Shown: one piece after another, positions 44,333 to 58,000 of the stretch
Layout: each line of letters starts with the position of its first letter
How positions within the stretch are numbered: the stretch's first letter is position 1
Source of the DNA: Akanthomyces muscarius
Lineage: Eukaryota; Ascomycota; Sordariomycetes; Hypocreales; Cordycipitaceae
Length of the DNA stretch: 64,000 nt
Direction: 5' to 3'
Assembly (NCBI RefSeq): GCF_028009165.1
Contig: NW_026611618.1
Location: 1,488,001 to 1,552,000 of the forward strand
Program-made: the position numbers and the translations under genes
Notes under the pieces: model-generated
Seen by the model: only the letters and a program-made list of their open reading frames with translations
Told to the model about the DNA's origin: nothing
Databases searched by the model: none

Positions 44333-44833
44333 CGAAGCTTGCCGAGTCTTTGGAGGAGGGGGTGAGATGAGAGATGCAGAAGAGGAGCAGATGTAAAAGG
44401 ATGCATTTCGATGGGCTAAACAGTAGGAGTCATTACAGTTGGAAGCACACATTTGGCCGGAGTTTAGGCGCTTGGAATACTCGGAAACGTTTCACGTACA
44501 CGTATACTTTAAAATTTGTCAGATACCAATTTCATTTATCAGGTTTCGATTTTTGTTGTCTGAAGCGACTACTGGTATAAAGATATATACAATAAAGCAC
44601 AAATAATCAAGGCCAATCTACAACACAAGAAAACAAAAACTTCTTGGCAAAAACAGAAAGCAGCCGAATAAGTAACTACGCCAAAATAATTATATCGTGG
44701 TCTATGTTCATAGCAGTGTCCCATAAGACTGAGTTTTGCCAGCGATCCCTCCTTTTTCGATTCTGTTTTCAAACAATCCCTTCATCTGGGTGAAGACACG
44801 CTGCCACTCAACAATGCATGTGTCAGCACACGC
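44333..44833. other. Convergent 3' intergenic region, 0.5 kb
   Basis: Lies between the stops of the membrane lectin-like gene (plus) and the CPS1-like gene (minus). AT-rich around 44500-44700, fitting 3' UTRs. No gene seen. Confidence 0.55.
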
Positions 44834-47800
44834 TCACCTCGCCTCGCCTCGTCGAGCGTCCATATCGCTGGCAAGATTCATGTGCATGATTGCATCGGCC
44901 GTCCACCCTGCTTCCTCGTCTTCGTATTGGTCTGTATGCCCCTTGAACAAATCCATGCTCTCACGGCCATCAACTCCGGGCAGTCGTATCTGCGGAGCAC
45001 CCTGGCTCTCGTCACGGCGCACAGCTGGTGTGGAATCAAGCTCCGAGATAAAGGTTGCATCCTCGTTGCTCGTAAACCCGTAGTCACTAACACCAGTATT
45101 TGACCTATCGGCTTGCTGAAAGTCATCGGGTGCGGCCATTGCCCCTCTGGGAGGATAGCCTGTCGGAGTTGTCTGATCATCCGGAATTATGCTATGTCTC
45201 GGAGGCGGCATGGTGGACATTGTATTGTATCGGCCATCATACTCCTCGTGCTCAGGAATTCGAGGGGCTGTCTCGACATTGCGGAGGCTCGATGCCCCAG
45301 CTGCCAATATTGCGGAGCTGCGCACGCTTCCGGTCGAATTTCTGCTTTCATCGGGAACCGCGCCATCACCCATGGCGGCCAGATCAACGTCCCGGATGGC
45401 GAACTGGGCCATGGTCCGTAGTTTGCGGGTTACCCACCCAGCAAGAATCTTGCCACGCTGCTTCTCACCGAGTCGCGACCGCGGGAAGTCGCCCTTGCTA
45501 ACAAAAGCGACAATATCGACAATAATCTGATGCTCGCTGAGGATCGCATTGACAATAACAGGCACAATGGAAGCCAAGTAAGCCTTCCGATTGACTTCGA
45601 CGAGGACAACATTAAGACCTCCAGCTTGGAAAACAGCACTTCGGAAATTAGCATCGCTCAATAGATAGACTCGAGCACAACTTACCAGCCATTGGGTATA
45701 ATATTGCGATGGCACTTTTCTACCGAAGACTCGATATCCATGGGGAAGTGACTGAGCCCATTGATTTCGAACGTCTCACCTATTCCACCCAAGACAAAAA
45801 GCACCTGCATATCAACTAGTGCGCCACCGGGCCCAATAGGTCTGCTGACATTGTGCAGAAAGCCCAAATCGCCAGTGCGCACGTATTGTACAGCAGGGTC
45901 ACCGTCGATTGTGCGACCAGCAAATCGTTCCGCGTCGAAGATATCTTTAGAACCGTAGAACGATTTGACGCACGCCTCCGAGTCGACCCAAATCTCGCCG
46001 TATTCACCATCTAAGCAGTGTGCTCTTAGCTCGGGGTTGACAATGGCAATCTGAGTCGAGACTGGCACCATTCCAGAGTCTTGAACCACGAGAGCCTTCG
46101 GATCTGATTCGGGATCAACAGGCATGATGAGTCCTCTTCGGAGAGCTTTTGTATCTAGGCAAAGCTCAATCGGTTCAATACACATATATGATCGAGATGC
46201 AATCATTGGGTTGAGGACATGAGAGTATACCGTATTGATGGCTGTGTGGTCCAGGCCAGCCTGGGCGAAGTGCAGGCGGACCTTTCGGAAGATGTCAACA
46301 CGAGGACGACTGTCAGATGAGATCATCATGTTCTTCAGTTCGTGCAAAGTAAATGCCTTGGCTTGCATCGTGGCCATGGCGTGGTCGAGCATTTGCGCAG
46401 TGGCGTAGGTATCTTTTATCTTATACCTGGCTAAAGTGACAAACAGCGACATTGGATTCTGTGCGAACTCAACGGGGGATAGCAGATATGTCGGTGTACC
46501 GATATAGATACCCATCAAGCATGAGTGAAGGAAGCCAAGGCCAGTCGTGCTGCGGACACAACCAAGTACCGGTCTGGTACTCGTCATCTGGCAAGTCTCT
46601 TTCTGGACCTTGCACATGCCCATTATTGTGTCGTGACCAAGCTGGACAGCAATCCTGCGCTGATCCGGGGTCCAGTATGTCCAAATAATGACAGGATGAC
46701 CAGGTCGGATCCAGGCAGGATCGATAGTCAGACCCAGATCTCGGAGACCATTGTTCTGTTTTGGCGGTTTCGATGTGTTGTAGTGACTTGGGATCGAAAT
46801 CTTGAGGATCTGCGCCGACTGCTTAATGTGACTGGAGACTGGCTTGAGTTTAATGAGATGATCGACATCATTGTTGACTAGAACAGCCTTGACTCGGTAA
46901 TCGGCAACAATGTGGAGGAAAGCGGGGACATCCTCGTTCAAGCGGTTTTGGTCAAGAGGAGCCATGGGGATAATGATGGCGCCAAGGCTGATGCACGCGT
47001 GTACTGCAAATACAAACTCCTCAGAGTGAGTGTACATGAGGATTAGGTGATCTCCCGGCTGAACCTTGGCTTTGTTTTTCAGATACATGGCCACAGCAGC
47101 AACTTTAGAGTCAAACTTGCGCCAAGTAATGCCCTTGCCTTCACGGCCTCTTCCGTCGATGGTGCAGTATGCTAGCTCCTCCGGCTGGCGAGCGACACGC
47201 CACTGAATGAGATCTGTGATGCAGGCAAAATTATTCAACGGCGTAGACGTTCTATCATCCATCACGACTTCGCGTCGATCAATGCCAGAATACTGCTTCT
47301 CAGAAGTCCTGAGCACATTCTCACGGGACACTGAGGATATTTCGGACCAAATGCCACCGATTGGGTCGACGCCGATTGGGAGGTTGAGAACAGCATGTTC
47401 CACGCCGAATTTGATGTGTACGCAGGGGAGGTTACCAAGATCAAACTCGCGACGACACAGCATGTTGCCAATTTCGCGTCTGCCATTCTTCATTACTCGA
47501 GGCAATGAGTTGGGTGCTGTGATCATGACGCAGTATAATCGGAGATGGTGCTCCTGCATCAGCACCTCCATGCAGCGTTCGGCAAGCGAGTCCAGGAGAG
47601 CCATGTCCGGCTGCCGGGGAGGGCCACCCGAGGTAAGGGGCGCCGTCGATGCCGCAGCAGTTTCCAGAACCACCACAGGCAAGTGCTCGTCGTTGACAAA
47701 GACGTCAAAAGCAGAGCAGTCGTATGTTTTGGGGACATTCTTAACAATACTGACAACCATATGCTGTACAAAAAAGTAGCGATACTCAGCCAGCTCAGTT

Positions 47801-50466
47801 CCATGCTCTACCCATTCAACCTTTTGTCGAATACGGTCTTCGTACAGGCCGAGGATGAAGATTTTACCTTCGATGACAGTCCCTAGAAGACCAGTGCGAA
47901 GGAATTCGGGATCCACAGCGGTAGGCGTGGCCTCACCTGGGTCGAACTTGTAAGGTCGGGCATGGAAGATGATCTCAGTGTTCTTGGGCTGAGCCCAAAA
48001 GCCGCCAGACAATGAAGGCGAGTCCACCCAAATTTCGCCGACCGAGTGTGGAGATGCAAGTAAGCCGGTTTCAGGGTCAACGATAGACAAGGTGGCATCT
48101 GGAATAGGAAACCCAAACGCTCCGACGCGAACCATACCCGGGTCGTTGGAGCCTTTCTTCCGAGCTTCTGCTCCATAAGCAATCACAACCACTTCGTTTG
48201 TCTTGAGTGCTTCGCGGTCGAGAAGCACTTCATTCATCTCCGTCTGAGAATCTTGTGGATCTTTGGTCGTGGTGGTCCCTCCGCCAAGCAAACTGCCAAA
48301 TCCGTTGGAAGTAGCAGGCTTGACTTCTTCTTTTTCGCTGCTAGTGTCGGAGTCCACGTCTTCTTCGGATTCTGCCGATTTCACCTTCAGTGGAACGCCC
48401 ATCCGCTCCTCACCACCAAGCCAGTCTCGCAGGCTGATCACCATGCCACCATGTTCTGGGAGACATAGCATGGGTGACACGACGTCGCGCGCTCTGGGGT
48501 TGCGCAGCGGTCGCAGCCATCTATCTGCCAGAACCTCATGGAACTCGCTATCAACTGTCAGGGTGTCGATCAAGCACAGTTTGACGGTTTGGAAATTGGG
48601 CTCGGTGCCCTTTTTGTAGTTTCTTGTCGTCATAGGATCCTGTTGGTAGTTGTATGCGGCACGCTTCAGGCCTGGATAGTCGGCAACCATGACTGTTGCC
48701 CTGTATTTGGTGATTAAGTGCGCGTATAGACCAGGCACGTCGACGGCCTTATTGTCAAACCAGATTGTAGTGTGGCCGCCATACACTGTAAGCAAGACGC
48801 CAAGAATCATGCCGATTCCTTGCCGAGGATCCAGGTAGGAAAGAATTGATTCGCTGCGCGAGCGATTACCCATGAGCCGTCCGTTCTTATCTCTGAGCGA
48901 CGTATTAAATGTGTCCCCCGGTGTATTTCCAGGCATATTGGCAATGACAGCACTGAGAGTAGCCATTTGGTGCATGATGGTGCGGTGGCTGAGCACGACG
49001 CCTCTGAGATCACCGGTGGGCGCTCGCGAAAACTCGATATATGCGAGATCGGGAACATTAAGTCCAGGCATCTCTTCCTTTTTCTTGGGATGATAGCTTC
49101 CAAATTCGTTCGTTTTCCACCACTCAACGCCACGGGGCCAAGTAAGCTTTTGCCCCGTGATATCCCGCTGGAAAGCCTTCAGGTTGTTATCCGTGGTCAG
49201 TGCGAGATGAGCCTGTGTTGAGGTGAGAATGTAGTTGAGACGCTGGTAGTCTTGCAAGTCATTGATGGGAACTGAGACGACGCCTGCGATGAAGCAGCCC
49301 ATGAGAGCAATGGCAAAGTCGATTACTTCGGAGTCTCGGTAGACCAGAGCGACTCGGTCACCGCGATACAGTGAGCTTTTGTCGCGGATTACTTGGGCCA
49401 CCTTTTCGGCTCGAGAGGCAAACTTGTCCCATGTGATGGAGGCGGTCTCCTTGCCTTTGCTGTCGAGAACCCAGAATGCCGGCGTCTTTGCGATTGTTCG
49501 CCCGCGGTGTCTTAGCACTGAAGCAAGGTTGTCGAACCTCGACATAGCCAGGTTCGGATCGTGGGGGTCCATTATGCTGAAAGGAACCTCGCGAGGCTCC
49601 AACGGCAACTGATATGCGAGCGCCTCGGGTGGCGGAAGATCGTTGGCGGTAAGCATAGGCGGGGCCATGGCAGCCGTGGGCGAGAATGCTTCGCCAGACG
49701 AATAACGATTTTGGGGACCACCATAGTCGGCCTGCTGGGGCTGGTCGTAATGTTGCTCGCCAGCAAAATCGGAGAAGTAGCCCTGAGAATCAAGCAATGT
49801 GTGGGTTCTGCTGTCTGGAGGGGGTGCCTGCGAATGAGGGTAGGAGCCCTGCTGATCGGGGTTGAAGGCATAGTCGCCAGACACCATGGTTCCGCTTCGG
49901 GATGCGCCCAGTGTGTTTCCAGGGCCCAGAACAAACAATGAGTCGCGATGCGTCGGCCCGGGCGGGCGGTTTTCTGGGATCGGCACGCCGGGGCGCAATG
50001 TCGTCGGGTTGTGATCGGGCGTCGGGGCCCAGGAGCTTGGAGAAAATCCAGGATCGTCGGACTGCTGGTGAGAGTAGGAGCTGCTGCCGGGGCGCGGTGC
50101 AGAACCACCCCCCATGGCAGCCATAGCAGCTACCCGGTGACCATCGTTGACGGGGTGCGAAGAGTTGTCGACGGAATGAATTCGGAGGCCTGACTGCGGC
50201 GGCGGGACAGGCGGAGGGCCGTACTGGGAGAGGAGCAGAGCTCGTCGCTTCTGGTAGCTAGAGAGGGGTTAGACACGACGGATGGCTCCCTTCAATCGTG
50301 AGCCGCTTGGGAAGTCTTACCCTTTCTCTGTAATATCGCCTTCCTGTAAAGCTGCATTTCAGCAAATGTCCAATTGGCATACGAGACGAGGCGAGGCATC
50401 ACTTACGTCGAGCTCGTGCTCGAGATCCCGAAGCTTGGCATCCAACTCGGGGTTATAGTCCGCCAT
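44834..50466 (-). CDS. cps1: CPS1/DIP2-like protein with DMAP1-binding and two adenylate-forming domains
   Basis: Exons are 50466-50407, 50343-50321, 50257-45686 and 45638-44834 (introns of 63, 63 and 47 nt), giving 1819 residues. The start MADYNPELDAKLRDLEHELD plus EGDITEKGYQKRRALLL is the DMAP1-binding N-terminus of DIP2/Cmr2 proteins. Two AMP-binding/FAAL-like domains follow. The nucleotide-binding loops are degenerate: domain 1 has YIEFSRAPTGDLRGVVLSHR, domain 2 has VIIWTYWTPDQRRIAVQLGH. The last intron joins IIPNG to CAVFQAGGLNVVLVEV. In yeast the homologue influences diacylglycerol pools; in Cochliobolus CPS1 is a virulence factor. The C-terminal 200 residues are low-complexity and end in MDARRGEAR. 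The tiny 23-nt exon 2 is notable. Confidence 0.92.
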
Positions 50467-51170
50467 CGTGCGCGTAAAAAGCTGTGCGATGGACAGCGGC
50501 AATCGCACAGCGCTTTGTGTTGAAGGTTGGCTTTCAGACGGCAGCCATGGGAGAGCCAAGCCAAGCGCAGTAACCAAGGCTGCAAGGTCTCGTGACGTAA
50601 GGATCGAGAAGGAGTGCCGCAGTACCAGGGCCAGTAGGACAGAACGAGACCGCGGGCCACCTACCTTTGACCCTTGGCCTCAGTACCGAGTAACTACCTA
50701 ACGTTATAGGCGGCTCCAGTGTGCTGATGCCGCTGGCCGGCCGGCCCTGAACGCCCACCAAGCGATGCAAATACGGGCTCAATGCCGCTAACAGTTAGCG
50801 CTGTGGCTGCTCCTCGGCGGCGGCGGCGGAGAGGCGGGGCAACGCTGTAAGAAAAAAAGACTGTTTGGCTGTGGCTGTCTCTCCCGGGGCTCTGCTGGGT
50901 CCTGTCGTGCCCAGTCGGCGCCTACCGGACGTCGGAGTGGCCAGGTACGTACCTCGGAGCTGACAGCTTGTACCGCACAGTGCACAAGGCAGGCCGCAGC
51001 CGGCCAAAAGTGAAAATAATGATACTCTGGAAAAGCGATTTGTACTCAAGAGCAATGCAAGACGGTTCCGAGCACACGCCAAATATTCTGTCTGGAGGAG
51101 GCTTCTGTCCCTGGCAGCTACATCTATACCCTACAGCTTGCTACTCCGCAATCTCGAGTTGCCTCGTATC
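50467..51170. promoter_or_regulatory. Divergent promoter region between CPS1-like gene and Zn2Cys6 gene
   Basis: A 704-bp gap separates start codons that face apart (50466 minus, 51171 plus). GC-rich with short CGGCGG runs near 50815-50830. No individual site is assigned. Confidence 0.55.
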
Positions 51171-52911
51171 ATGAGCGACCATAGCACGCCGCCAAGCCCT
51201 TCCAGTGCTCCCAGTGCTCCCAAGCCCGGATACAATAATGCGCCAGGTGATGCATTACCTCTTCATCTCGCGGATGAGGACAGGCGGCCACGCCAAAAGC
51301 GTTGGACAACCAGATCCAGGACTGGGTGCTTGACTTGTCGGTACGGTGCCCCATCAGCACGCACTTTCCGTGGATGATGCCTAATTTCTCAGCAGTGCAC
51401 GGCGCGTTAAATGCGATGAGTTGCAGCCAGTTTGTTTGCAATGTCGAATAGCCAACCGCTCATGCGTTACCGCCGCGACCCCTACATCCTTGGTTCCGGC
51501 GACTCAGCAGCACCTCCGACCAGAGGCTTGGGGGACGATAGATGTCAGCTTGCATCAGTATTTCGTCGCAAAAATAGCCAATATTGCCTCCGACGAATTC
51601 AACGGCGATTTCTGGCAGCGCTCTGTTCTCCAAGTTAGAACAGCTCTGCCGGCAGTTCGCCATGCCAGTAACGCTGTGGCTTGCTTGAAATGGACGCGGA
51701 ACGCCAGAGCCAACCTGAGCCACATGTTTAGGCAGACGCTGGAAACGGAGAGCGGGCGACAGTATGCAGCATCCATGAAATGCATCGTCGATATCATACA
51801 ATCACCCTCGCCCTCGCCAGAAGAAAAGACAACGGTCCTGCTGGCGAGCGTCTTCTATTATAGATACTCCCTCGATTGGGAGAACATCCTGGCTATTGTA
51901 GCCAAAAGTTGCGTGCTCATTCGACACTGGAAATTTTGGGAGTGTCTGGATTCAGGACCTATATCGACTCTCGCCTCGCAAGTGCTATACTATTTTGTCA
52001 AGTCCGAAAGGGCTTCTCAGGAATTTTTATGCGAGACTCCTTCAAATCCCACCGGCAATTCCTAGCTTGAGGCGATTCTCTGGCTGCAAAAGAGGCCTCT
52101 TGCATCCACAATTCATGCATCCGTGGAGATCGAAATGCTGTGGACTAGTGTAAGAAGTATCATGGAGAATCTTCCTTTTCAGCCATCGAGCAGCGAAATA
52201 ACTGCCGCGTCTACTAATCGCAGAGCGCTCCATGCATGCCTCAAGGTTTGGGAGAAGAGGTTTTATGCGTTGGTGACGTCTCTGTCAACAGATTACCACA
52301 TACAGATCGCTGTTCTGGACGTGAGGCATGCGTTGGCCAGCCTCTTGTTTAAAATCAATTTGGAAGAGTTTGGTGCTCTCTGGAGCGAGACTTGCTGGGA
52401 CCGCCTTGAACATGACTTTGCCATCGTGTTGGGTCTTATCGAATCAGTGCTCACCAAGGCCACCGATCCTGCGAGCCAGGCCTATCGCGACATAAGCTAT
52501 ACGCCATTTCTCTACAAGTCGCTCACTTTCATTGCCAGATTCTGTCGCAGCTCGGCTGTGCGGCACAAAGCAGCCGGGATCGTGCGTGTGGCCATACCCT
52601 CTGCGTTGGCGAGGTCGTTTGTGACTTCAGCTATGCCACTCCAGGTCGATAACAGCCCGAGAGTCAGGCCGCTTCCCGTTGACCACATCATCACGCTGGA
52701 GGAGAGTGCATGGGCATGCGAAGATGCGGAATCCGAATGCAGTCCAATCAAGAAATGCATACGCAACGAATATGTTTGCAACATGCATCGTGTGGCGCAG
52801 GTGTACCTGCGCCGCGCGATATACCAAGAATTCAGCTTCTTCACCGTGGCCGACGTTTTGCAAGGGAAGCCGGGACGCAAGGTGGCAATGCCAGTGACGT
52901 TGATTTTCTAG
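51171..52911 (+). CDS. Zn2Cys6 transcription factor with disturbed reading frame
   Basis: Exon 1 is 51171-51340; a 55-nt intron (51341-51395) splits the zinc cluster between Cys residues 56 and 63; exon 2 starts at 51396. The cluster is complete: Cys 53, 56, 63, 70, 73 and 80 (GCLTCRARRVKCDE ... CLQCRIANRSC). The frame stays open to a TAG at 52063-52065 and reopens at once in the same frame (LEAILWLQKRPLAS) to a stop at 52911. Between about 52018 and 52063 the most protein-like reading is one base over (RNFYARLLQIPPAIP), which implies two compensating shifts. Alternatives are a poor-donor intron of 69 or 84 nt ending at CCTAG, or sequencing error. The rest looks like a fungal-specific transcription factor domain, ending VLQGKPGRKVAMPVTLIF. 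Confidence 0.68.
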
Positions 52912-55004
52912 GCGTGTTTCATTTTTTTCGACGCTACTGTCTCATCCTCACAAGCTTGACGAACGGCGTAGATAGTGCTACAGTCCGTTTAGTGCTGAAA
53001 TGTGCATTGTCATGTACTGTACATGATCATGTCTGGAAATTAATCAAATAAAAAGTAGCATAGTCGCATTGGAAATCCAATAGAAAATTATGCCCGGGAC
53101 AAACAAGATTCAAGCCGTGTCGAGCTCTGCTCCCCACCGCCCACTGCCGGAACTAGCTGCGCCGAGCCGCCGACAGCCCAAATCTACTAAAAGGCCCACC
53201 GCGAATCTCCAAAAACCTTTTCCTTTCCTTCTTTTAACATCAACGCTGCAGCTTCCATCACCCCCAGTGAGGGCGCGTTATACTTACTAACCATCAGCAT
53301 CGCCGGGCATTCGTAGCTTTGCCATGCCATAGCTGGGCCTGTCGGTAAGCCTACCTCTCCATCTTGCAGGCTTTCCTTTTCTCTCTCAACATGATGAGTT
53401 ACCCATAACACAGACCTGTTCCGAAATATAATGTAGAAGAACATGCACTCTCTCCTGACTTGATTTTATCCCACACATTTTCTCGCATTCTTTTGCTCGA
53501 GTTTCTCTTCTAACAGAGTTATAGTAGTTTTATCTGTACCTCGCTATCGACGACTGCCTCTGACGATCTCTACATAACCAAAATCAGATCATGAATGAAT
53601 AAAATGCAACATGATCAATTACTTTCTATTTTACTTGGCCTCTCGCACGACTTTGTTCTCACGTGATCACTCCTGCCGCCATCAACTCTAGTACAATATC
53701 AACGAGGGGATGTGCAGTTTGATACTGGTTGGCCATGCCGTCAAACGATTCGCTCACGATACTCCTTATCGTTGCCGGAGCGAGCCGCAAAAGGGCAGGC
53801 GTTCTAACGTGCTTGCTGATCAGCATGACTGAGTACAGGCAGCCGTCCGCATAGCAGCTTTCTTGTACTCGGCTGGTGTCTTGGTCCGAGGTACGGGCAT
53901 GCAAGGGTCGTGCCGTAGTTGATGAACTCACTCCACGGCGGCGCGTGGTCGCGCATACGGTTCCATTACTCTGGGATCACTAGCTTCTGCTCTCAGTAGG
54001 AGAATCGTAGAACCGTAGCAGGTGAATCGGACTACGCCGACGCCGTATTGGTGTCGATCAAGCCAACATGAACTATTTCTTCTATCGCTGCCAGGTGACT
54101 GTTGATGTACACTAGGTGCATTGTGGCAGTGTCCATGAAAATGTGCTTCTGCATTGCCATCAGCATCGCCGCATACCACCGAAGTCCATTTACATCCTTG
54201 TTTATAATGCAAGTGGCGGGAAGTTTCCCATTCTTTCTGCGAGAATCACAAAAAGCATGTCTCAGATGGCTCGATCGTACCCGAATATGGGGTATCACGG
54301 GCCGGAGTGGCTGCCTATTCGTGAGAAACCGAGAAGTCATATACTTGTCCTCTGACCGTAATTGAAAGCTAAAGCGTCTTATTTTTTTTCTGTCTTTCTT
54401 TACCAGTCTATTGGAAACAGAAGCGCAAGCTCAACTAAGCGCAAGCTAAACTCTGTTTCCTTCTCACACAAGTGATTCAGAGTCATCGGGCTGGGATGGA
54501 TCTGAAGCTGGGATCCCTAGCACAGCCCCAAACCAAACCCGGCTGAGATGGGACCATCACGAATGGACACCAGCATGGCGTTGAAGCAGTCAGCCTTACC
54601 GTCTACTCGGACTACTATTGACACAGCCTGAATGTTTTTTGTATATGGAAAAAAGCCATATTCGTACTGATGGGCTTCCATTGCCAGGATGCTCTTGTCC
54701 GCCTTGCCCACGCGCAGCGCCACTCGTCCGTGTGTGTCATTTAACCATTCATTAAAGCCACTGCGCTTGTCCATATACAGCAAATTAATATAGTTCCTTG
54801 GCCCATGTCAAAATCCGTGGCATTTCTGGAGTCATAAGGCGTCTGCGGCTTTCCGCTGTCGGTCGTCGCTACTTTGACTCACACCGCTGCGGCTGGCGTT
54901 CTCGCCAGGCTCCCGCTTGTATATATAGGTAGCTAAGGGGTCCTCTTCTCGAGAAACTTGAAATCGGATCAAGTGCAATTAAATCGCAGATCTGATTCAT
55001 CGTC
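52912..55004. other. Intergenic, 2.1 kb, with protein-like minus-strand fragments
   Basis: No complete gene is supported. Three minus-strand open stretches look partly protein-like: 54032-54340 (ATG start, includes NKDVNGLRWYAAMLMAMQ), 53659-53931 (no ATG; includes SKHVRTPALLRLAPATI) and 54517-54774 (ATG; includes EAHQYEYGFFPYTKNIQ). They may be exons of one or two unresolved genes or relics. The right end is the promoter of the gene at 55005. Confidence 0.35.
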
Positions 55005-58000
55005 ATGGAGTGCGTGCGCAAGATTTGTTTCGACCCGCTCCTAACCACCAAGGAGCAGATACGACAGAGACTGAGCAGCCTTCCTACAGGGACCGCCCAT
55101 CCCTTCAGCCCGCAGCGAATACTGCTGTGCAAAGTTGGCGATGAGATTCAGGAGATTGACATTTCCACGTACCCCGAAGACTTTTTCTACAATGCTGTGG
55201 ACCTCGGCGAGATGGGGGAGATTCTCCTTCGTCGCATGGCCAAGTTCCAGAACCACTTGAGTGAGTCTCATCACCTCTACGGGATATGGCCGACTAGGGC
55301 ATGCGTGGCTCTGTAATTAATTGCTAACTGTTGCGTATATAGGTGTCTTTAACGACTTTCAAATAATGCAGGCCCCGGCGTCAACGTTCAAGGTCCCCAT
55401 TTCGTCGGGCAACATCACGATTCTGGCAGTTTCGACGCTGGAACCTACCTACTGGGACTTTTGCTTCGCTGATGCACAGTGTAATACTTGCTGCTGGATT
55501 GCACGGAATACATTTACGGGCATCGGCCATAGCGGCGACATTATTCAGGACCGCGATTTGCTCGACTACGTCAAAATAGACGAGGCAACACTTACCGACA
55601 AGGAAATTGGCATATTCATATCTGGCTACAGAACAACGGCGATTACCAGGTTCCTCGGGACCTACCCAGCTCTACTAGTGGCTGATCATGTTGAAAAGGT
55701 AAGAAATATGCCCCTCCTTCATATTCTGGTCACGATCTAACTATTCCCAGACACTATTCATCATCCCCGTCCCGCTGGACGCCGCTACCATTGGAGACGC
55801 CACCATCTGCTGTCCAGTCGTCTTCAAGCGCGATGGAGATTCCATTGTCTTCTCAATTCTGCCCAAAGCGACCACAGACACTGGAATGTTCTGCAACAGC
55901 TCCAGTCTTTCTAGTCCGGCGTTCAAAGAAGCTATTTCAAGAGCAGACTTTTCTTTAACGACCGCCCTCCCAGCCCCTGCCCAAGGTTCGTCGCATATTC
56001 ACAAAACAAATCTAGCAAATTATTAACAAATCGTGTCTAGTTCTAGAAGTCCCAGAGTCGGGAATCTGTCAGGATTCAAAAACTACAGACACAGTTGCAT
56101 CCCGGGAGAACGCCGTCTTCATGACCAATGCCACGACCATCCCTTCACAGCTCAGCATGCACGACTCTCAAGTGATCAAATTTAGCACCGGGTTAGAATT
56201 TACGACTGCCGACTCTACTGCTTTCCTTTCAAGCAAGAGTACCTCTACAGTATTGCCTTGCATTTGGGGAACCGAATTTAAAGGACCCATGCTACTGGCT
56301 ACTGGTACTTGTCCGTCGAATGTGCCGTTCTCGAGCGCGGAGGCGCTGCTGGAATACTACGGGCAGCTCAAGTCTGTCGTTTTCCTGTTGAATGATGGGA
56401 TGACTGACAATGCCCGCAACCTGTCTCCGGCGCTCAGAATGAATGCGGTATTCATAGTGCAGCCGCAATCGGCAGCGCAGTCCGGAAAGCACGAGGATGT
56501 TGTCGAATATCTTGATTCAGTCAACATCAATGGGGTGACAGCGCTTGCTGGACCTCAATCCCTAGTTTTGGTTCAACTGGCCGACAGATTTTACTTTTAC
56601 AGGGGCATTGCAAATCGCACGCATCTGAATACGTCGTTGCTCGAGTTTGGATCCGACGTCACGACCGCTGTTCAGTCTGCGGGCCTCCCAGCATTGCTTG
56701 AACCCACAGCAGAGCGCATTTGCAATCTTGAAGACGGCTCCAACACAATTTTCTTGCCTATCTCGAAAAAATTTGTTCGACCCGAAGAGCTTGTCCAATT
56801 GTTCTCCACGATGCCAGTTGTTGAGGTTCGGGGCATGGAAGAGGATATTTCAGCAGCCGTCCCACAGCTGCAGATGCTTCTGAACGAGAAGGATCTTCTT
56901 AAGCTATCCCATGCTCTGGTGGAGATATTGGTCAAAAAGACTGCAGAGGCCACATCGCCTACCAGAACTGCTTACATGGACTTTTTGACAACAAACTGGG
57001 ACAAAAATGATTCCGCTGCGCTCAAGCAGAAGGCCTTTCTGCGAGGAGAGCTCAAGAAAGTGAGCAAGCAAACACAAGTCGCTCTCGAGCCTGTAATTTC
57101 CAAGCTTTCCGCAATGATTTCATTGAGAACGACATCGAAGAGAACGCATGACTTGAAGAGACTGCAACGACAGAGCAAGATCAAGGACAACGTTCAAGCA
57201 GCAAAAGATATGACTTTCGAAAAGCTGGCCGAGTACCTGGAAGAGTACGCCTCCGATATGGGTGTCATGGTGCTCAATATTGAGACGGGACCGTTTGCGC
57301 AGCTTTTGGGTAGCTTGACAGGCAAGCCGATTGACGCTGGTTCTTGTTGCGCTCTCGACTCGCGCATCCTTTATCTTGAAGGGTTGGATGCTGGCATCAT
57401 TATGGAGCAATCACAAAGTTCTCACGACGGACCGCTACGAAACCAATCTGGCCCTATGGTCCCCATCATGTCAATGCCATACCTTAATCAGGGAGCAGGG
57501 TCCGGTTCCATGCTGGCATGGGTGTGCTGGGACGAGTTTGTTGATCTGGAAACTCCCTTTGGCACTCGGTGGATGGAGAAGTGCAACGAAGCCCACATTT
57601 CTGCACTGCGTATTATCATGCGCGCAACATTGAGCAGTGCCGTGATATCGCGCGAGTACAACATCAACGCAGGCGCTCCCGAGACTGGACAGCTCATGGG
57701 CGCGCTGCTGATGGCGTCCATGTCAAAGCTGGCACAGACGAGACAGTCTGCTCCAGTAGAGATGATCAAGGCGGAAGACACTGTAACAAAGTTGATGCGA
57801 GGGCTGTTCGGCAATCTGCTGACAATCGCTGGCTCCGGTGTGCGGCCGCTCAGCATGTCATGGCAGCTCTTTGGTCTGGAACCCCAACTTGACATCCCCG
57901 ACAGCGACCAGGGATGGCTGTGGTACCAGAACATTGTCGCGCTCTACCCTTACACCGGCTGGCCTTTGGCACAATTTCGCCGGAATTTGCAAAATCTTCT

